DNA of 64,000 nt. It comes from Flavonifractor sp. An100. Its GTDB lineage: Bacteria > Bacillota > Clostridia > Oscillospirales > Oscillospiraceae. The notes below the pieces were generated by a model. It searched no databases. It was given only the letters and a program-made list of their open reading frames with translations, and was not told the DNA's origin. The stretch lies in NCBI RefSeq assembly GCF_002161175.1, contig NZ_NFMA01000004.1, positions 1 to 64,000 of the forward strand, in the 5' to 3' direction. Positions 52,187-60,263 of this stretch are shown here, one piece after another. Position 1 is the first letter of the stretch; each line of letters begins with the position of its first letter. A program made the position numbers and the translations under genes.

Positions 52187-53545
52187 TTATAGGCCGGAAA
52201 TCAAATCAGCCAACCGCTGGGCCACCGTCTGGGCGATTTCCTGGGTCTTGGCCTCTACCATAACCCGCATCAGGGCCTCTGTTCCGGAGGGCCGCACCAG
52301 CACCCGACCCTCGCCGCCCAGGGCCTTCTCCTCTTTCTCAATCGCCTGAGCCAGTTCCTGGCTGGCCATAACAGCCTTCTTCACATCATTGTCCGCCACA
52401 GGGATGTTAATGAGTACCTGGGGATACCGGGGACAGGGGCCAAACAGTTCGGACGCCTTTTTCCCGCTCTCCTTCAACAACGCCAGCATCTGAAGGGCGG
52501 TGAGCTGTCCGTCTCCAGTGGTGGCATGCTCCAGGAAAATCATATGCCCCGATTGCTCACCGCCGATGGCATACCCCTTTTCCAGCATCCGTTCCAGCAC
52601 ATTGCGGTCACCCACACTGGTACACTCCAGATTGATGCCACGCTCCTTGGTATAGACATGCAGGCCCAAGTTGGACATCACAGTAGCCACAATGGTATTT
52701 CCGGGCAGCTTTCCCTTGGATTTCATATCCAGGCCACAAGCTGCCATGATCTGATCTCCGTCAATGAGAGCGCCGTTCTCATCCACTGCCAGACAGCGGT
52801 CGGCGTCCCCATCAAAGGCCAGACCCAGGTCGTAGCCGCCCGCCTTCACCATGGCCGCCAAAGCATCCATATGCGTGGACCCACACTTATCATTGATGTT
52901 GATTCCATCGGGATCGGCATTAATCACGTCGGTACGCAGCTTGGAAAAGCGGTCAAACAGCCGGGCGGCAGTGGCGGACGCCGCCCCGTTGGCGCAGTCC
53001 ACCAAAATACGCAGACCGCCAAGGGTGGAGTCAATGGTGCTCTCCAGGTGATCAATATAGTCCTCAGAAGCCTTGGGGGCCACATAGCTCACCTTGCCGA
53101 TTTCCCCATGGGTCTTGCGGTGGACGTCGTTGTGGCCAAAGAGAACGATATCCTCAATTTTCTCCTCCAGCTCATCGGAGAGCTTAAAGCCCTGGCCGTT
53201 AAAAATCTTGATGCCGTTGTGTTCAAAGGGATTGTGGGAGGCAGAAATGACGATTCCAGCATCCGCCTTTTCATCCACAGTCACCCAGGCCACCCCGGGG
53301 GTCGGCAGTGTACCCAGATCCAAAACGTCGGCCCCGGCTGTACAAAGCCCCGCAATTAGGGAGCCCTTCAACAGGTCGCCGGAAATACGGGTGTCCTTCC
53401 CGATGGTCACCAGAGGCTTTTCCCCCGGGTTCTTCCCCTTGGCCAACACCTCCGCCGCAGCCAGCCCCACCTTATAGGCCAGGTCCGCATCCAGTCCAGC
53501 ATTGACTACGCCGCGAATCCCATCGGTTCCAAACAGTTTCCCCAT
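52187..53545 (-). CDS. glmM: Phosphoglucosamine mutase
   Basis: GlmM interconverts glucosamine-6- and -1-phosphate for wall synthesis. The 452-aa protein has the phosphoserine loop VISASHNPFEHNGIK, the metal site FDGDADRCLA and the sugar-binding GGEQSGHMI. In many Firmicutes it follows cdaA-cdaR and its activity is linked to CdaA; here it is about 30 kb away and upstream of sigH. Confidence 0.97.
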   Translation of the reverse strand: MGKLFGTDGIRGVVNAGLDADLAYKVGLAAAEVLAKGKNPGEKPLVTIGKDTRISGDLLKGSLIAGLCTAGADVLDLGTLPTPGVAWVTVDEKADAGIVISASHNPFEHNGIKIFNGQGFKLSDELEEKIEDIVLFGHNDVHRKTHGEIGKVSYVAPKASEDYIDHLESTIDSTLGGLRILVDCANGAASATAARLFDRFSKLRTDVINADPDGININDKCGSTHMDALAAMVKAGGYDLGLAFDGDADRCLAVDENGALIDGDQIMAACGLDMKSKGKLPGNTIVATVMSNLGLHVYTKERGINLECTSVGDRNVLERMLEKGYAIGGEQSGHMIFLEHATTGDGQLTALQMLALLKESGKKASELFGPCPRYPQVLINIPVADNDVKKAVMASQELAQAIEKEEKALGGEGRVLVRPSGTEALMRVMVEAKTQEIAQTVAQRLADLISGL

Positions 53546-53644
53546 ATATAATTACCTCTTTCTTCCAAATTTGTCAATTTTTTCTTTTCAATACGGAATC
53601 AATTACTTTCTTTCCATAGCTAGAGAAGTCACAGGAAACCCAGC

Positions 53645-54715
53645 TCAAAAGGAGATCTGGTCCAGCTCTCCACAGGCCCCTCCCGGCACAGATAAGCCCA
53701 GGTGCTGGTAGGCCTTCTGGGTAACGCATCGCCCTCGGGGAGTGCGGGTCAAAAAGCCCAGCTGCATCAAATAGGGCTCATATACGTCCTCCAGGGTCAC
53801 TGCCTCCTCATTGATAGTGGCTGCCAAGGTCTCCAGGCCCACCGGCCCGCCCCGGTAGTTTTCAATAATACTGCGCAGCATCCGGTGATCGATGGCATCC
53901 AGCCCCAAATGGTCGATCTCCAGAGCGGTAAGGGCCTCATCCGCCACCTTTTTGGTGATGACACCTCCGGCCTTCACCTGGGCAAAATCCCGTACCCGGC
54001 GCAGCATCCGGTTGGCAATCCGGGGCGTGCCCCGGCTGCGGCGGGCGATCTCCATGGCCCCGTCCTCCTCAATGGGAACGCCTAAAATTCCAGCAGACCG
54101 GGTCACGATTTGAGACAGCTCCTGAGGTGTATAAAGCTCCAGCCGCAAGGTCACGCCAAATCGGTCCCGAAGTGGAGCGGACAGCTGTCCAGCCCGGGTG
54201 GTCGCCCCGATCAGGGTAAATTTCGGCAGGTCCAGACGGATGGAGTTGGCCGAAGGACCCTTGCCAATAATGATGTCAATGGCAAAGTCCTCCATGGCCG
54301 GATAGAGGACCTCCTCCACCGAGCGGTTCAAGCGGTGAATTTCGTCCACAAAGAGAATGTCATTTTCATTCAGGTTGGTGAGTAGGGCGGCCAAATCCCC
54401 TGCCTTTTCAATGGCCGGACCTGAGGTAATGCGGACATTGACCCCCATCTCATTGGCAATAATGCCGGAGAGGGTGGTCTTGCCCAGGCCCGGAGGACCA
54501 TGGAGCAGTACATGATCCAGGGGCTCATGGCGCATCTTGGCCGCCTGGATAAACACCTCCAGATTGCCCTTGGCCTTCTCCTGACCGATATACTCCCGCA
54601 GCGTCTTGGGCCGCAGGGAAAATTCGTTCTCATCCTCCCGGGTCAAGGAGGTCGTCACCAAGGGCTCATTGAGCTCCTCCGCCTCAAACTCCGGATTGGA
54701 AAAATCAATAGACAT
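53645..54715 (-). CDS. ruvB: Holliday junction branch-migration helicase RuvB
   Basis: RuvB is the AAA+ motor of the RuvABC resolvasome. The protein (356 aa from ATG 54715, preceded by GGGGAAGTG) has Walker [10 protein letters not shown], Walker [10 protein letters not shown] and the C-terminal winged helix with [23 protein letters not shown] seven codons upstream is less likely. Confidence 0.96.
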   Translation of the reverse strand: MSIDFSNPEFEAEELNEPLVTTSLTREDENEFSLRPKTLREYIGQEKAKGNLEVFIQAAKMRHEPLDHVLLHGPPGLGKTTLSGIIANEMGVNVRITSGPAIEKAGDLAALLTNLNENDILFVDEIHRLNRSVEEVLYPAMEDFAIDIIIGKGPSANSIRLDLPKFTLIGATTRAGQLSAPLRDRFGVTLRLELYTPQELSQIVTRSAGILGVPIEEDGAMEIARRSRGTPRIANRMLRRVRDFAQVKAGGVITKKVADEALTALEIDHLGLDAIDHRMLRSIIENYRGGPVGLETLAATINEEAVTLEDVYEPYLMQLGFLTRTPRGRCVTQKAYQHLGLSVPGGACGELDQISF

Positions 54716-54781
54716 TGGGTCACTTCCCCATCTCAAATTGGGCCGGCTGCTTTCGAAAAGCCAGCATGGGAGGAAACGCGG

Positions 54782-55114
54782 TCAATACCGTTCCGCCAAG
54801 TCCTGAAGGGTATCCAGAAAGGCCTCTTCTCCCCAGGTGTTGATTTTAAAGAACATGGCCTGGCTGCCTCCAGAGGTGATGGCAGACAAAAACAGGTCCT
54901 CCCCATCCCCGGCCAGTGTCATGGTCATGCTTACCCGGTTCCCGCCGCCAAAGCTGTACCGCTCATATACCCGGACACAGCAGCGCACCCCGGCCCGCTG
55001 GTAATAGCTCTCGTCCTCGTAGCTGGCCGACATGCTGGCATTTAGAATTCCCTCGTGAAAGTAGTGCAAAGCATCGTCAAAATCCCCATGAAGCTCCAGT
55101 TCAAATTTGGCCAT
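54782..55114 (-). CDS. DUF6054-like protein within the ruv operon
   Basis: The 110-aa protein has SASYEDESYYQRAGVRCCVR, YERYSFGGGNRVSMTMTL and SAITSGGSQAMFFKINTWGE. This looks like the DUF6054 family of small clostridial proteins with a mixed alpha/beta fold. No catalytic motif is evident. It lies between ruvA (5 bases) and ruvB (66 bases), in the same direction, so it is co-transcribed with recombination genes; functional linkage is unproven. Confidence 0.7.
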   Translation of the reverse strand: MAKFELELHGDFDDALHYFHEGILNASMSASYEDESYYQRAGVRCCVRVYERYSFGGGNRVSMTMTLAGDGEDLFLSAITSGGSQAMFFKINTWGEEAFLDTLQDLAERY

Positions 55115-55119
55115 GGCTC

Positions 55120-55725
55120 TTACCCCTTCATCATCTTTTTCAGTGCCTGCTTTATGACCTCTTCCAGCGTCAAAGGCTCCAGATCAATCCCCTTAAGAGC
55201 CATATTGATCTCGCTCTGGGAATAGCCCAGCACCGCCAGCGCCGCCGAAGCCTCTGAGAGCTTATTCTCCGGAATGACAGTGATCCCGGTCCCCCCATAG
55301 GACTCCCCAGCTGCAATGGTCTGACCCTTGGCCAGCTTATCCTTCAACTCCAAAATCACCCGCTGGGCGATCTTCTTTCCGATGCCCTGGGCACAGGTGA
55401 GAGCTTTTTCATCCCCGGTAATAATACTCAAGGCCAGATTGGCTGGTGTACTAGAGGAGAGGATGGAAAGAGCGGCTTTTGGTCCCACACCGGAGACGGA
55501 AATCAACAGCTGGAACAGATTTTGCTCCTCCTGGGTGGCAAACCCATACAGCTCCATGGCATCTTCACGGACATTCAAGTATGTAAAGAGCTTTGCCTTG
55601 TCGCCCTTTTTTAGCGCAGATAATGTATAACTGGTGGTTCGGCAGGCATAGCCCACCCCACCACAGTCAATGACAGCCAAATAGGGCTCTGTATGGGCCA
55701 CTGTACCGGAAAGATAATAAAACAT
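55120..55725 (-). CDS. ruvA: Holliday junction DNA helicase subunit RuvA
   Basis: RuvA binds junctions and recruits RuvB. The 201-aa protein has the N-terminal OB domain (MFYYLSGTVAHTEPYLAVID), the HhH pair region (SVSGVGPKAALSILS, AQGIGKKIAQRVILELKDKL) and the flexible C-terminal domain III that contacts RuvB. Confidence 0.96.
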   Translation of the reverse strand: MFYYLSGTVAHTEPYLAVIDCGGVGYACRTTSYTLSALKKGDKAKLFTYLNVREDAMELYGFATQEEQNLFQLLISVSGVGPKAALSILSSSTPANLALSIITGDEKALTCAQGIGKKIAQRVILELKDKLAKGQTIAAGESYGGTGITVIPENKLSEASAALAVLGYSQSEINMALKGIDLEPLTLEEVIKQALKKMMKG

Positions 55726-55730
55726 ATTCG

Positions 55731-56252
55731 CTACCTCGTGTCGTATTTCTTGGGATCGAAGACCCGTTCCGTATTAAGCAGGCTGGTGGCAGACCGGCTG
55801 TGGCAGATGGCGATGGCCAGCGCGTCGGCAGCATCGTCTGGGCGGGGAATCTCCCGCATACCCAGAAGTCGCTGGGTCATCAGCATCACTTGGCGCTTAT
55901 CCGCTCCTCCATACCCCGCCACCGCCTGTTTTACCTGCATGGGAGTATACTCAAAAATTGGCACGCCCAGCTTTTCTGCCGCCAATAGGATCACCCCTCG
56001 CCCGTGGGCTACCGCAATGCCGGTGGTAATATTTTTGGTAAAAAACAGCTCCTCCAACGCCATCTCATCGGGATGAAAGGTGTGGATCAGCTCCTCCATA
56101 TCGTTAGAAATCTGAAGCAGACGATTGGAAAGAGGGATACCTGGCGGAGTGGTGATGACGCCATAGCGCAAAAGGGTATTCTGTCCCCGCTGGGCGCGGA
56201 TCACTCCAAACCCTATGGTGGCAACCCCTGGATCAATGCCTAAAACGATCAT
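55731..56252 (-). CDS. ruvC: Crossover junction endodeoxyribonuclease RuvC
   Basis: RuvC cuts Holliday junctions. The 173-aa protein has the RNase H-like acidic residues in GIDPGVATIGFGV, LEELFFTKN and DDAADALAIAICH. ATG 56252 follows GAGGAGGATAGC. It heads the ruvC-ruvA-DUF6054-ruvB operon. Confidence 0.96.
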   Translation of the reverse strand: MIVLGIDPGVATIGFGVIRAQRGQNTLLRYGVITTPPGIPLSNRLLQISNDMEELIHTFHPDEMALEELFFTKNITTGIAVAHGRGVILLAAEKLGVPIFEYTPMQVKQAVAGYGGADKRQVMLMTQRLLGMREIPRPDDAADALAIAICHSRSATSLLNTERVFDPKKYDTR

Positions 56253-56286
56253 GCTATCCTCCTCTGCCCACAAAAACACAGAATAA

Positions 56287-56292
56287 ATTATA
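56287..56292 (-). promoter_or_regulatory. Extended -10 promoter element of the ruv operon
   Basis: On the minus strand a perfect TATAAT preceded by TGC. No good -35 was found at 16-18 bp, so the extended -10 may compensate. Confidence 0.55.
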
Positions 56293-56346
56293 GCACATTC
56301 TTCATTTCTTGGGAAGCACCCAAATCACCGCCGCCTCCCTACAGAC

Positions 56347-56375
56347 TTGACAATTTCTCCCCGGCAGGCTACCAT
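56347..56375 (+). promoter_or_regulatory. Promoter of the nitroreductase gene
   Basis: A perfect TTGACA (56347-56352), a 17-bp spacer and TACCAT (56370-56375). It diverges from the ruv operon promoter. Confidence 0.6.
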
Positions 56376-56413
56376 AATTCCATACTGTTTTTACTACTTA
56401 GGAGGGATTTCCC

Positions 56414-56962
56414 ATGATGGATGTTCAGACCTGTATCCGAACTCGGAGAAGCGTTCGCAAATTTACCAGCGAACCGGTCAGCCGTGCTCTGCTGGAGCAG
56501 GTGGTAGAGCTGGCCGCCTATGCCCCCAGTTGGAAAAACACCCAGATCAGCCGCTACATTGCCATTGAGTCCCCAAAGGAGCAGGAACTCATTGCCAAGG
56601 AATACTGCCTGCCCAGCGCCAACAACCCCGCCATTATCCAAAACGCTCCCCTGCTGGTAGCCCAGACCTTTATTAAAAATCGCTGTGGCTTTGAGCGGGA
56701 CGGGTCGTACACCACCGACCGTGAAGAGGGCTGGCAGTACTATGACTGCGGCATCGCCGCTCAGACCTTCTGTCTGGCTGCCCACGCTTTGGGGCTGGGG
56801 ACCGTCATCATGGGTGTGTTTGACCGTAAACGCCTACAGGAGTATCTGCAGATTCCCGAGGATCAGGAGCTGATGGCTTTGATTGCTGTCGGCCACCCCG
56901 ACCCCACTCCCCTTACCGCCCCCAAGCGGAAGGATGTGCAGACCCTTCTCTCCTATCGTTAA
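56414..56962 (+). CDS. Nitroreductase-family FMN oxidoreductase
   Basis: The 182-aa flavoprotein has the FMN-binding RTRRSVRKFTSEPVS near the N-terminus and GLGTVIMGVFDRKRL and IAVGHPDPTPLTAPKR in the C-terminal part. Such enzymes reduce nitroaromatics, quinones or flavins; the substrate is not predictable. TAGGAGGGATTTCCC precedes the ATG. It is a stand-alone plus-strand gene with its own promoter and terminator. Confidence 0.9.
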   Translation: MMDVQTCIRTRRSVRKFTSEPVSRALLEQVVELAAYAPSWKNTQISRYIAIESPKEQELIAKEYCLPSANNPAIIQNAPLLVAQTFIKNRCGFERDGSYTTDREEGWQYYDCGIAAQTFCLAAHALGLGTVIMGVFDRKRLQEYLQIPEDQELMALIAVGHPDPTPLTAPKRKDVQTLLSYR

Positions 56963-56978
56963 ATTTAAAACAGAAAAC

Positions 56979-57008
56979 GGCCCGCCTGAATCAGGCGGGC
57001 CATTTTTT
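56979..57008. terminator. Terminator between the nitroreductase and BI-1 genes
   Basis: The stem GGCCCGCCTGA/TCAGGCGGGCC (56979-57001) is followed by ATTTTTTCT on the plus strand and by GTTTTCTG on the minus strand, so it can serve both convergent genes. Confidence 0.88.
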
Positions 57009-57014
57009 CTCCAC

Positions 57015-57719
57015 TTAATCTCTCCGGTTGCCCAGGAAGCGCAGCAGATACAAAAACAGGTTCAAAAAGTCCAGATACAGCTGCAGTGCAGAGAAAATCG
57101 ACGCCTTAGCCAGCATGTCGGGGTATCCGGCATAATAGTGGTAGTAAGAGCGGATCTTCTGGGTATCATAGGCGGTATAGGCCAGGAACACCACAATACC
57201 AACGATACAGACCATCTGATCGAAGGCCGTGAAGGACGGAATAAACCAGGTGATCAGTCCAAACAAGACCAGGAAGATCAGGCCGGAAAAGGCGATGGTT
57301 CCCACCCGGGACAGATCCCGGTGGGTCAAAAAGCCGTAGGCGGCCAGGGCTCCAAAGTACACCGCAGTGGCTAAGAAACAAAACACCACGCTGGTAAGGT
57401 CAAAAATGAGAAGATAGACCGAGATGGTCAAGCCCAAGAGAGCGGAGAATGCCACAAACATAGCTACCGCGGCTCCCACCGACATCCGCTCAATGCGGCT
57501 AGACATGGTGAAGGCCAAAAAGAGGGTAGCAATCAGCACAACAAACTGAGCCTGGTAGGCAAAGTACACCGCCCCGGACAGCCAGCTTGCAATGGCCACT
57601 CCAAAGGTAATCATCAGTCCCAGGACCATCCACAGGAAAGTCTTGGCGGTATACTGTCCAATGGTCTCCGTCTGGCCGGGGGCCATGCTGCGGTCAAACT
57701 CATAAGGGTCAAAGCTCAT
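57015..57719 (-). CDS. Bax inhibitor-1 (BI-1/YccA) family membrane protein
   Basis: The 234-aa protein has seven hydrophobic segments and the family-typical start RSMAPGQTETIGQYTAKTFL-like region and the C-terminal LYLDFLNLFLYLLRFLG. BI-1 family members include pH-sensitive calcium leak proteins (BsYetJ) and protease modulators. It starts 35 bases after hisE with AAGGAGTG as ribosome-binding site and no clear promoter, so it is probably the last gene of the his transcript. Confidence 0.9.
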   Translation of the reverse strand: MSFDPYEFDRSMAPGQTETIGQYTAKTFLWMVLGLMITFGVAIASWLSGAVYFAYQAQFVVLIATLFLAFTMSSRIERMSVGAAVAMFVAFSALLGLTISVYLLIFDLTSVVFCFLATAVYFGALAAYGFLTHRDLSRVGTIAFSGLIFLVLFGLITWFIPSFTAFDQMVCIVGIVVFLAYTAYDTQKIRSYYHYYAGYPDMLAKASIFSALQLYLDFLNLFLYLLRFLGNRRD

Positions 57720-57754
57720 AACAAAAACACTCCTTTCCCAGCCGTAGCGGCTGT

Positions 57755-58081
57755 TTAGGTATTGTGGTCACTGACGTGGAACTGCTTTAAATTTCCAATC
57801 TTCTGACTGCGGTGCTCCAGCTCCTCCATCACCGCCTCCAGGGGAATGCCCTGCTGGACCATCATCACAGTTAGGTGGTAGATCAGGTCAGAGATCTCCC
57901 CAACCGTATCCGCCTGCACTCCATTTTTTGCGGCGATAATGGTCTCGGCGCACTCCTCGCCTACCTTTTTCAGAATCTTATCCAAGCCCTTTTCAAACAG
58001 GTAGCAGGTGTATGACCCCTCCTGGGGCTGCTCCTTCCGGCTTATTACCACCTGATACAGTTTCTTAAGCGTATCATCCAT
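57755..58081 (-). CDS. hisE: Phosphoribosyl-ATP pyrophosphatase
   Basis: HisE hydrolyses PR-ATP to PR-AMP, the second step of histidine synthesis. The 108-aa protein has GSYTCYLFEKGLDKILKKVG and EECAETIIAAKNG, the metal-binding acidic helices. ATG 58081 follows GGAGCGATACCC; a long upstream open extension toward hisI is rejected. HisI and HisE are separate proteins here, not fused. Confidence 0.95.
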   Translation of the reverse strand: MDDTLKKLYQVVISRKEQPQEGSYTCYLFEKGLDKILKKVGEECAETIIAAKNGVQADTVGEISDLIYHLTVMMVQQGIPLEAVMEELEHRSQKIGNLKQFHVSDHNT

Positions 58082-58154
58082 GGGTATCGCTCCATTCTTT
58101 GTCTCAGTTTTCCCCGGAGTTCCCGGTCCATACCTGGCCTCTGGTTTGGGTTCA

Positions 58155-58475
58155 TTATAACGGGATTTCCCGGAAAAAGCAACTGGGCGCACCTGTATGG
58201 CAGGTCGGGCCGTCCGGAATGCAGAAGTATAGTAGGGTATCGGTATCACAGTCCGTCATAATTTTCTGGACATGGAGGTAATTGCCGGAGGTGGCCCCTT
58301 TGTTCCATAGCTCCTGACGGCTCCGGGACCAAAACCATGCCGTCTTGGTTTGCAGCGTCAGTTCCACGGCCTGACGATTGGTAAAGCCCAGCATGAGAAT
58401 ATCTTTCGTCTGTGCATGCTGGATAATAACTGGGATTAGTTCCGATTTTTGGAACAACTGCTCCAAATCAAACAT
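58155..58475 (-). CDS. hisI: Phosphoribosyl-AMP cyclohydrolase
   Basis: HisI opens the purine ring of PR-AMP, the third step. The 106-aa protein has KTAWFWSRSRQELWNKGATS and the metal-binding MTDCDTDTLLYFC with downstream TCHTGAPSCFF. It starts inside the end of the small upstream gene (8-base overlap). Confidence 0.96.
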   Translation of the reverse strand: MFDLEQLFQKSELIPVIIQHAQTKDILMLGFTNRQAVELTLQTKTAWFWSRSRQELWNKGATSGNYLHVQKIMTDCDTDTLLYFCIPDGPTCHTGAPSCFFREIPL

Positions 58476-58677
58476 AAATGACGCTCCTTATTTTTCCCAG
58501 GGGGGCTTCTTCTGGGGCCGGTCCCAGGGATCCGCAACTGGTTTTTTTCTCCTGCTTTTCCGCCGGCTTTTGGGTATGTTCCGTTTTCTGCCCGCCTTGT
58601 TTTCTCTTCCCTTTGGCCGCCGCACCACCCAGATCCACTGCCAGGTCCAGAACTAACTCTATCAAGTCGTCCAGCAT
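58468..58677 (-). CDS. Small uncharacterised protein inside the his operon (69 aa)
   Basis: A perfect AGGAGGT ribosome-binding site precedes the ATG, and the 3' end overlaps hisI, so this is likely translated. The product has an acidic amphipathic helix (MLDDLIELVLDLAVDLGGAA), then a Lys/Gln/Glu-rich disordered stretch (GKRKQGGQKTEHTQKPAEKQ) and a hydrophobic end. I do not recognise a family. It could assist HisF/HisI or be a translational coupler. Confidence 0.65.
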   Translation of the reverse strand: MLDDLIELVLDLAVDLGGAAAKGKRKQGGQKTEHTQKPAEKQEKKTSCGSLGPAPEEAPLGKIRSVIYV

Positions 58678-58686
58678 AGCGACCTC

Positions 58687-59442
58687 CTACCGCACCGGAA
58701 GACCGCGCCCCCGTAAATATTCCTTCACCTGGGGTACAGTCAGCTCTCCAAAGTGAAACAGGGACGCCGCCAGGGCGGCATCACAGCCAGTCTCCTCAAA
58801 GACCTGGGCAAAATGCTCTAAACTGCCACAGCCCCCTGAGGCGATCACTGGAATGGAGACCGCCTGGGTCACCGCTCGGGTCATCTCCAGATCAAAGCCG
58901 GCTTTGGTTCCATCGGCGTCCATGGAGGTGAGCAAAATCTCGCCCGCCCCCAGAGCCTCACCCCGGCGGGCCCACTCCACCGCATCCAGACCGGTGGGAT
59001 TGCGCCCTCCGGCGGTAACCACCTCATAGCCGCCCTCCGGACGTCTTCTGGCGTCGATGGCCAGCACCACGCACTGGGCTCCAAACCGCTCCGACGCCCT
59101 GGAAATGAGAGTTGGGTCCTTTACTGCGGCGGAATTGACGGAAATCTTATCTGCCCCCGCCCGAAGCAAACGCTGAAAGTCCTCCAGGGTACGGATACCG
59201 CCCCCAACCGTGAGGGGGACAAACACCTGGGCCGCGGTGCGCTCCACCACATCGGCCACCGTGTCCCGGGCATCGCTGGTGGCGGTAATGTCCAGAAAGA
59301 CAATCTCATCCGCCCCCTGGTCAGAATAAAACTTGGCCAGCTCCACCGGATCACCCGCATCCCGGATATTCACAAAGTTAACGCCCTTCACCACCCGGCC
59401 GTCCCGGACGTCCAGGCAGGGAATGATGCGCTTGGCCAGCAT
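58687..59442 (-). CDS. hisF: Imidazole glycerol phosphate synthase, cyclase subunit
   Basis: HisF forms imidazole glycerol phosphate and AICAR with HisH. The 251-aa beta-barrel protein has [17 protein letters not shown], the phosphate loops [11 protein letters not shown] and [11 protein letters not shown], and the second catalytic aspartate in [10 protein letters not shown]. Confidence 0.97.
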   Translation of the reverse strand: MLAKRIIPCLDVRDGRVVKGVNFVNIRDAGDPVELAKFYSDQGADEIVFLDITATSDARDTVADVVERTAAQVFVPLTVGGGIRTLEDFQRLLRAGADKISVNSAAVKDPTLISRASERFGAQCVVLAIDARRRPEGGYEVVTAGGRNPTGLDAVEWARRGEALGAGEILLTSMDADGTKAGFDLEMTRAVTQAVSIPVIASGGCGSLEHFAQVFEETGCDAALAASLFHFGELTVPQVKEYLRGRGLPVR

Positions 59443-59465
59443 AGGCCATCCTCCTCTCTATGTCT

Positions 59466-60191
59466 TCAGTTCTGTTCCTGGGGACCTGCATCCGCAATTG
59501 CACGGGCCAGATCCACTGTACCAGAATAGTAGGCCTTCCCCACAATGGCAGCATAGAGCCCCATCTCCCCAAGGGCCAGGAGATCCTGGTTGCTGGACAC
59601 TCCGCCCGAGGCCACGATGCGGCAGGAGACCGCTTGCTGCAGCTCCCTTAACCGTCCAAAGCTGGGACCGGTGAGAGTTCCATCAGTATCAATATCTGTA
59701 AAGATAATCGTCTTTACACCAATGTCCTCCATAGCCTTGGCAAAAGTGAGATAATCCAAGCCGGAATCCTCCACCCAGCCGGCCGTTTTTACCCGGCCGT
59801 TTTGTGTATCGATCCCCACTGCTATTCTATCTCCATACCGCTCCACCGCCTGGTGCACCAGCTCCGGCTGCTCCACCGCTGCTGAGCCGATCACCGCCCG
59901 ACGCACGCCCAGGGCAAAGACCTCTTCCAAATCTGCCATGGAGCGGATCCCGCCTCCCAGCTCCAGATTCAGCCCCGACTGCGACAGCGAGCGGACAATG
60001 GCTCCGTTTTTCCGAACCCCGTCCTTGGCTCCGTCCAGGTCTACCACATGAATCCAGCGGGCACCGGCCTCCCGAAAGGCCCGGGCTGTGGCCACCGGGT
60101 CCTCTGCCACTTGATGGACCGTGGCAAAGTCCCCCTTATACAGCCGTACTACCTTTCCATCTTTCAAATCTATGGCAGGCAGAAGGATCAT
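59466..60191 (-). CDS. hisA: ProFAR isomerase
   Basis: HisA isomerises ProFAR in the fourth step of histidine synthesis. The 241-aa beta-barrel has LPAIDLKDGKVVRLYKG, LGGGIRSMADLE and FTDIDTDGTLTGPS. ATG 60191 follows AAGGAGTGG; an ATG eight codons earlier lacks a site. It lies downstream of the ltaS-like gene, with only a weak hairpin between them. Confidence 0.96.
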   Translation of the reverse strand: MILLPAIDLKDGKVVRLYKGDFATVHQVAEDPVATARAFREAGARWIHVVDLDGAKDGVRKNGAIVRSLSQSGLNLELGGGIRSMADLEEVFALGVRRAVIGSAAVEQPELVHQAVERYGDRIAVGIDTQNGRVKTAGWVEDSGLDYLTFAKAMEDIGVKTIIFTDIDTDGTLTGPSFGRLRELQQAVSCRIVASGGVSSNQDLLALGEMGLYAAIVGKAYYSGTVDLARAIADAGPQEQN

Positions 60192-60235
60192 ATGACCATC
60201 CACTCCTTTTTCCATGGTAGTTGTTTAACGGAAAG

Positions 60236-60257
60236 GGCGGGGCCGCCGGTCCCGCCC
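60236..60257 (-). terminator. Weak hairpin between the ltaS-like gene and hisA
   Basis: GGGCGGG and CCCGCCC (60236-60257) pair. On the minus strand only TTTCCG follows, so it is at best an attenuating terminator inside the operon; on the plus strand it has a T-rich tail. Confidence 0.4.
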
Positions 60258-60263
60258 TTTTGA

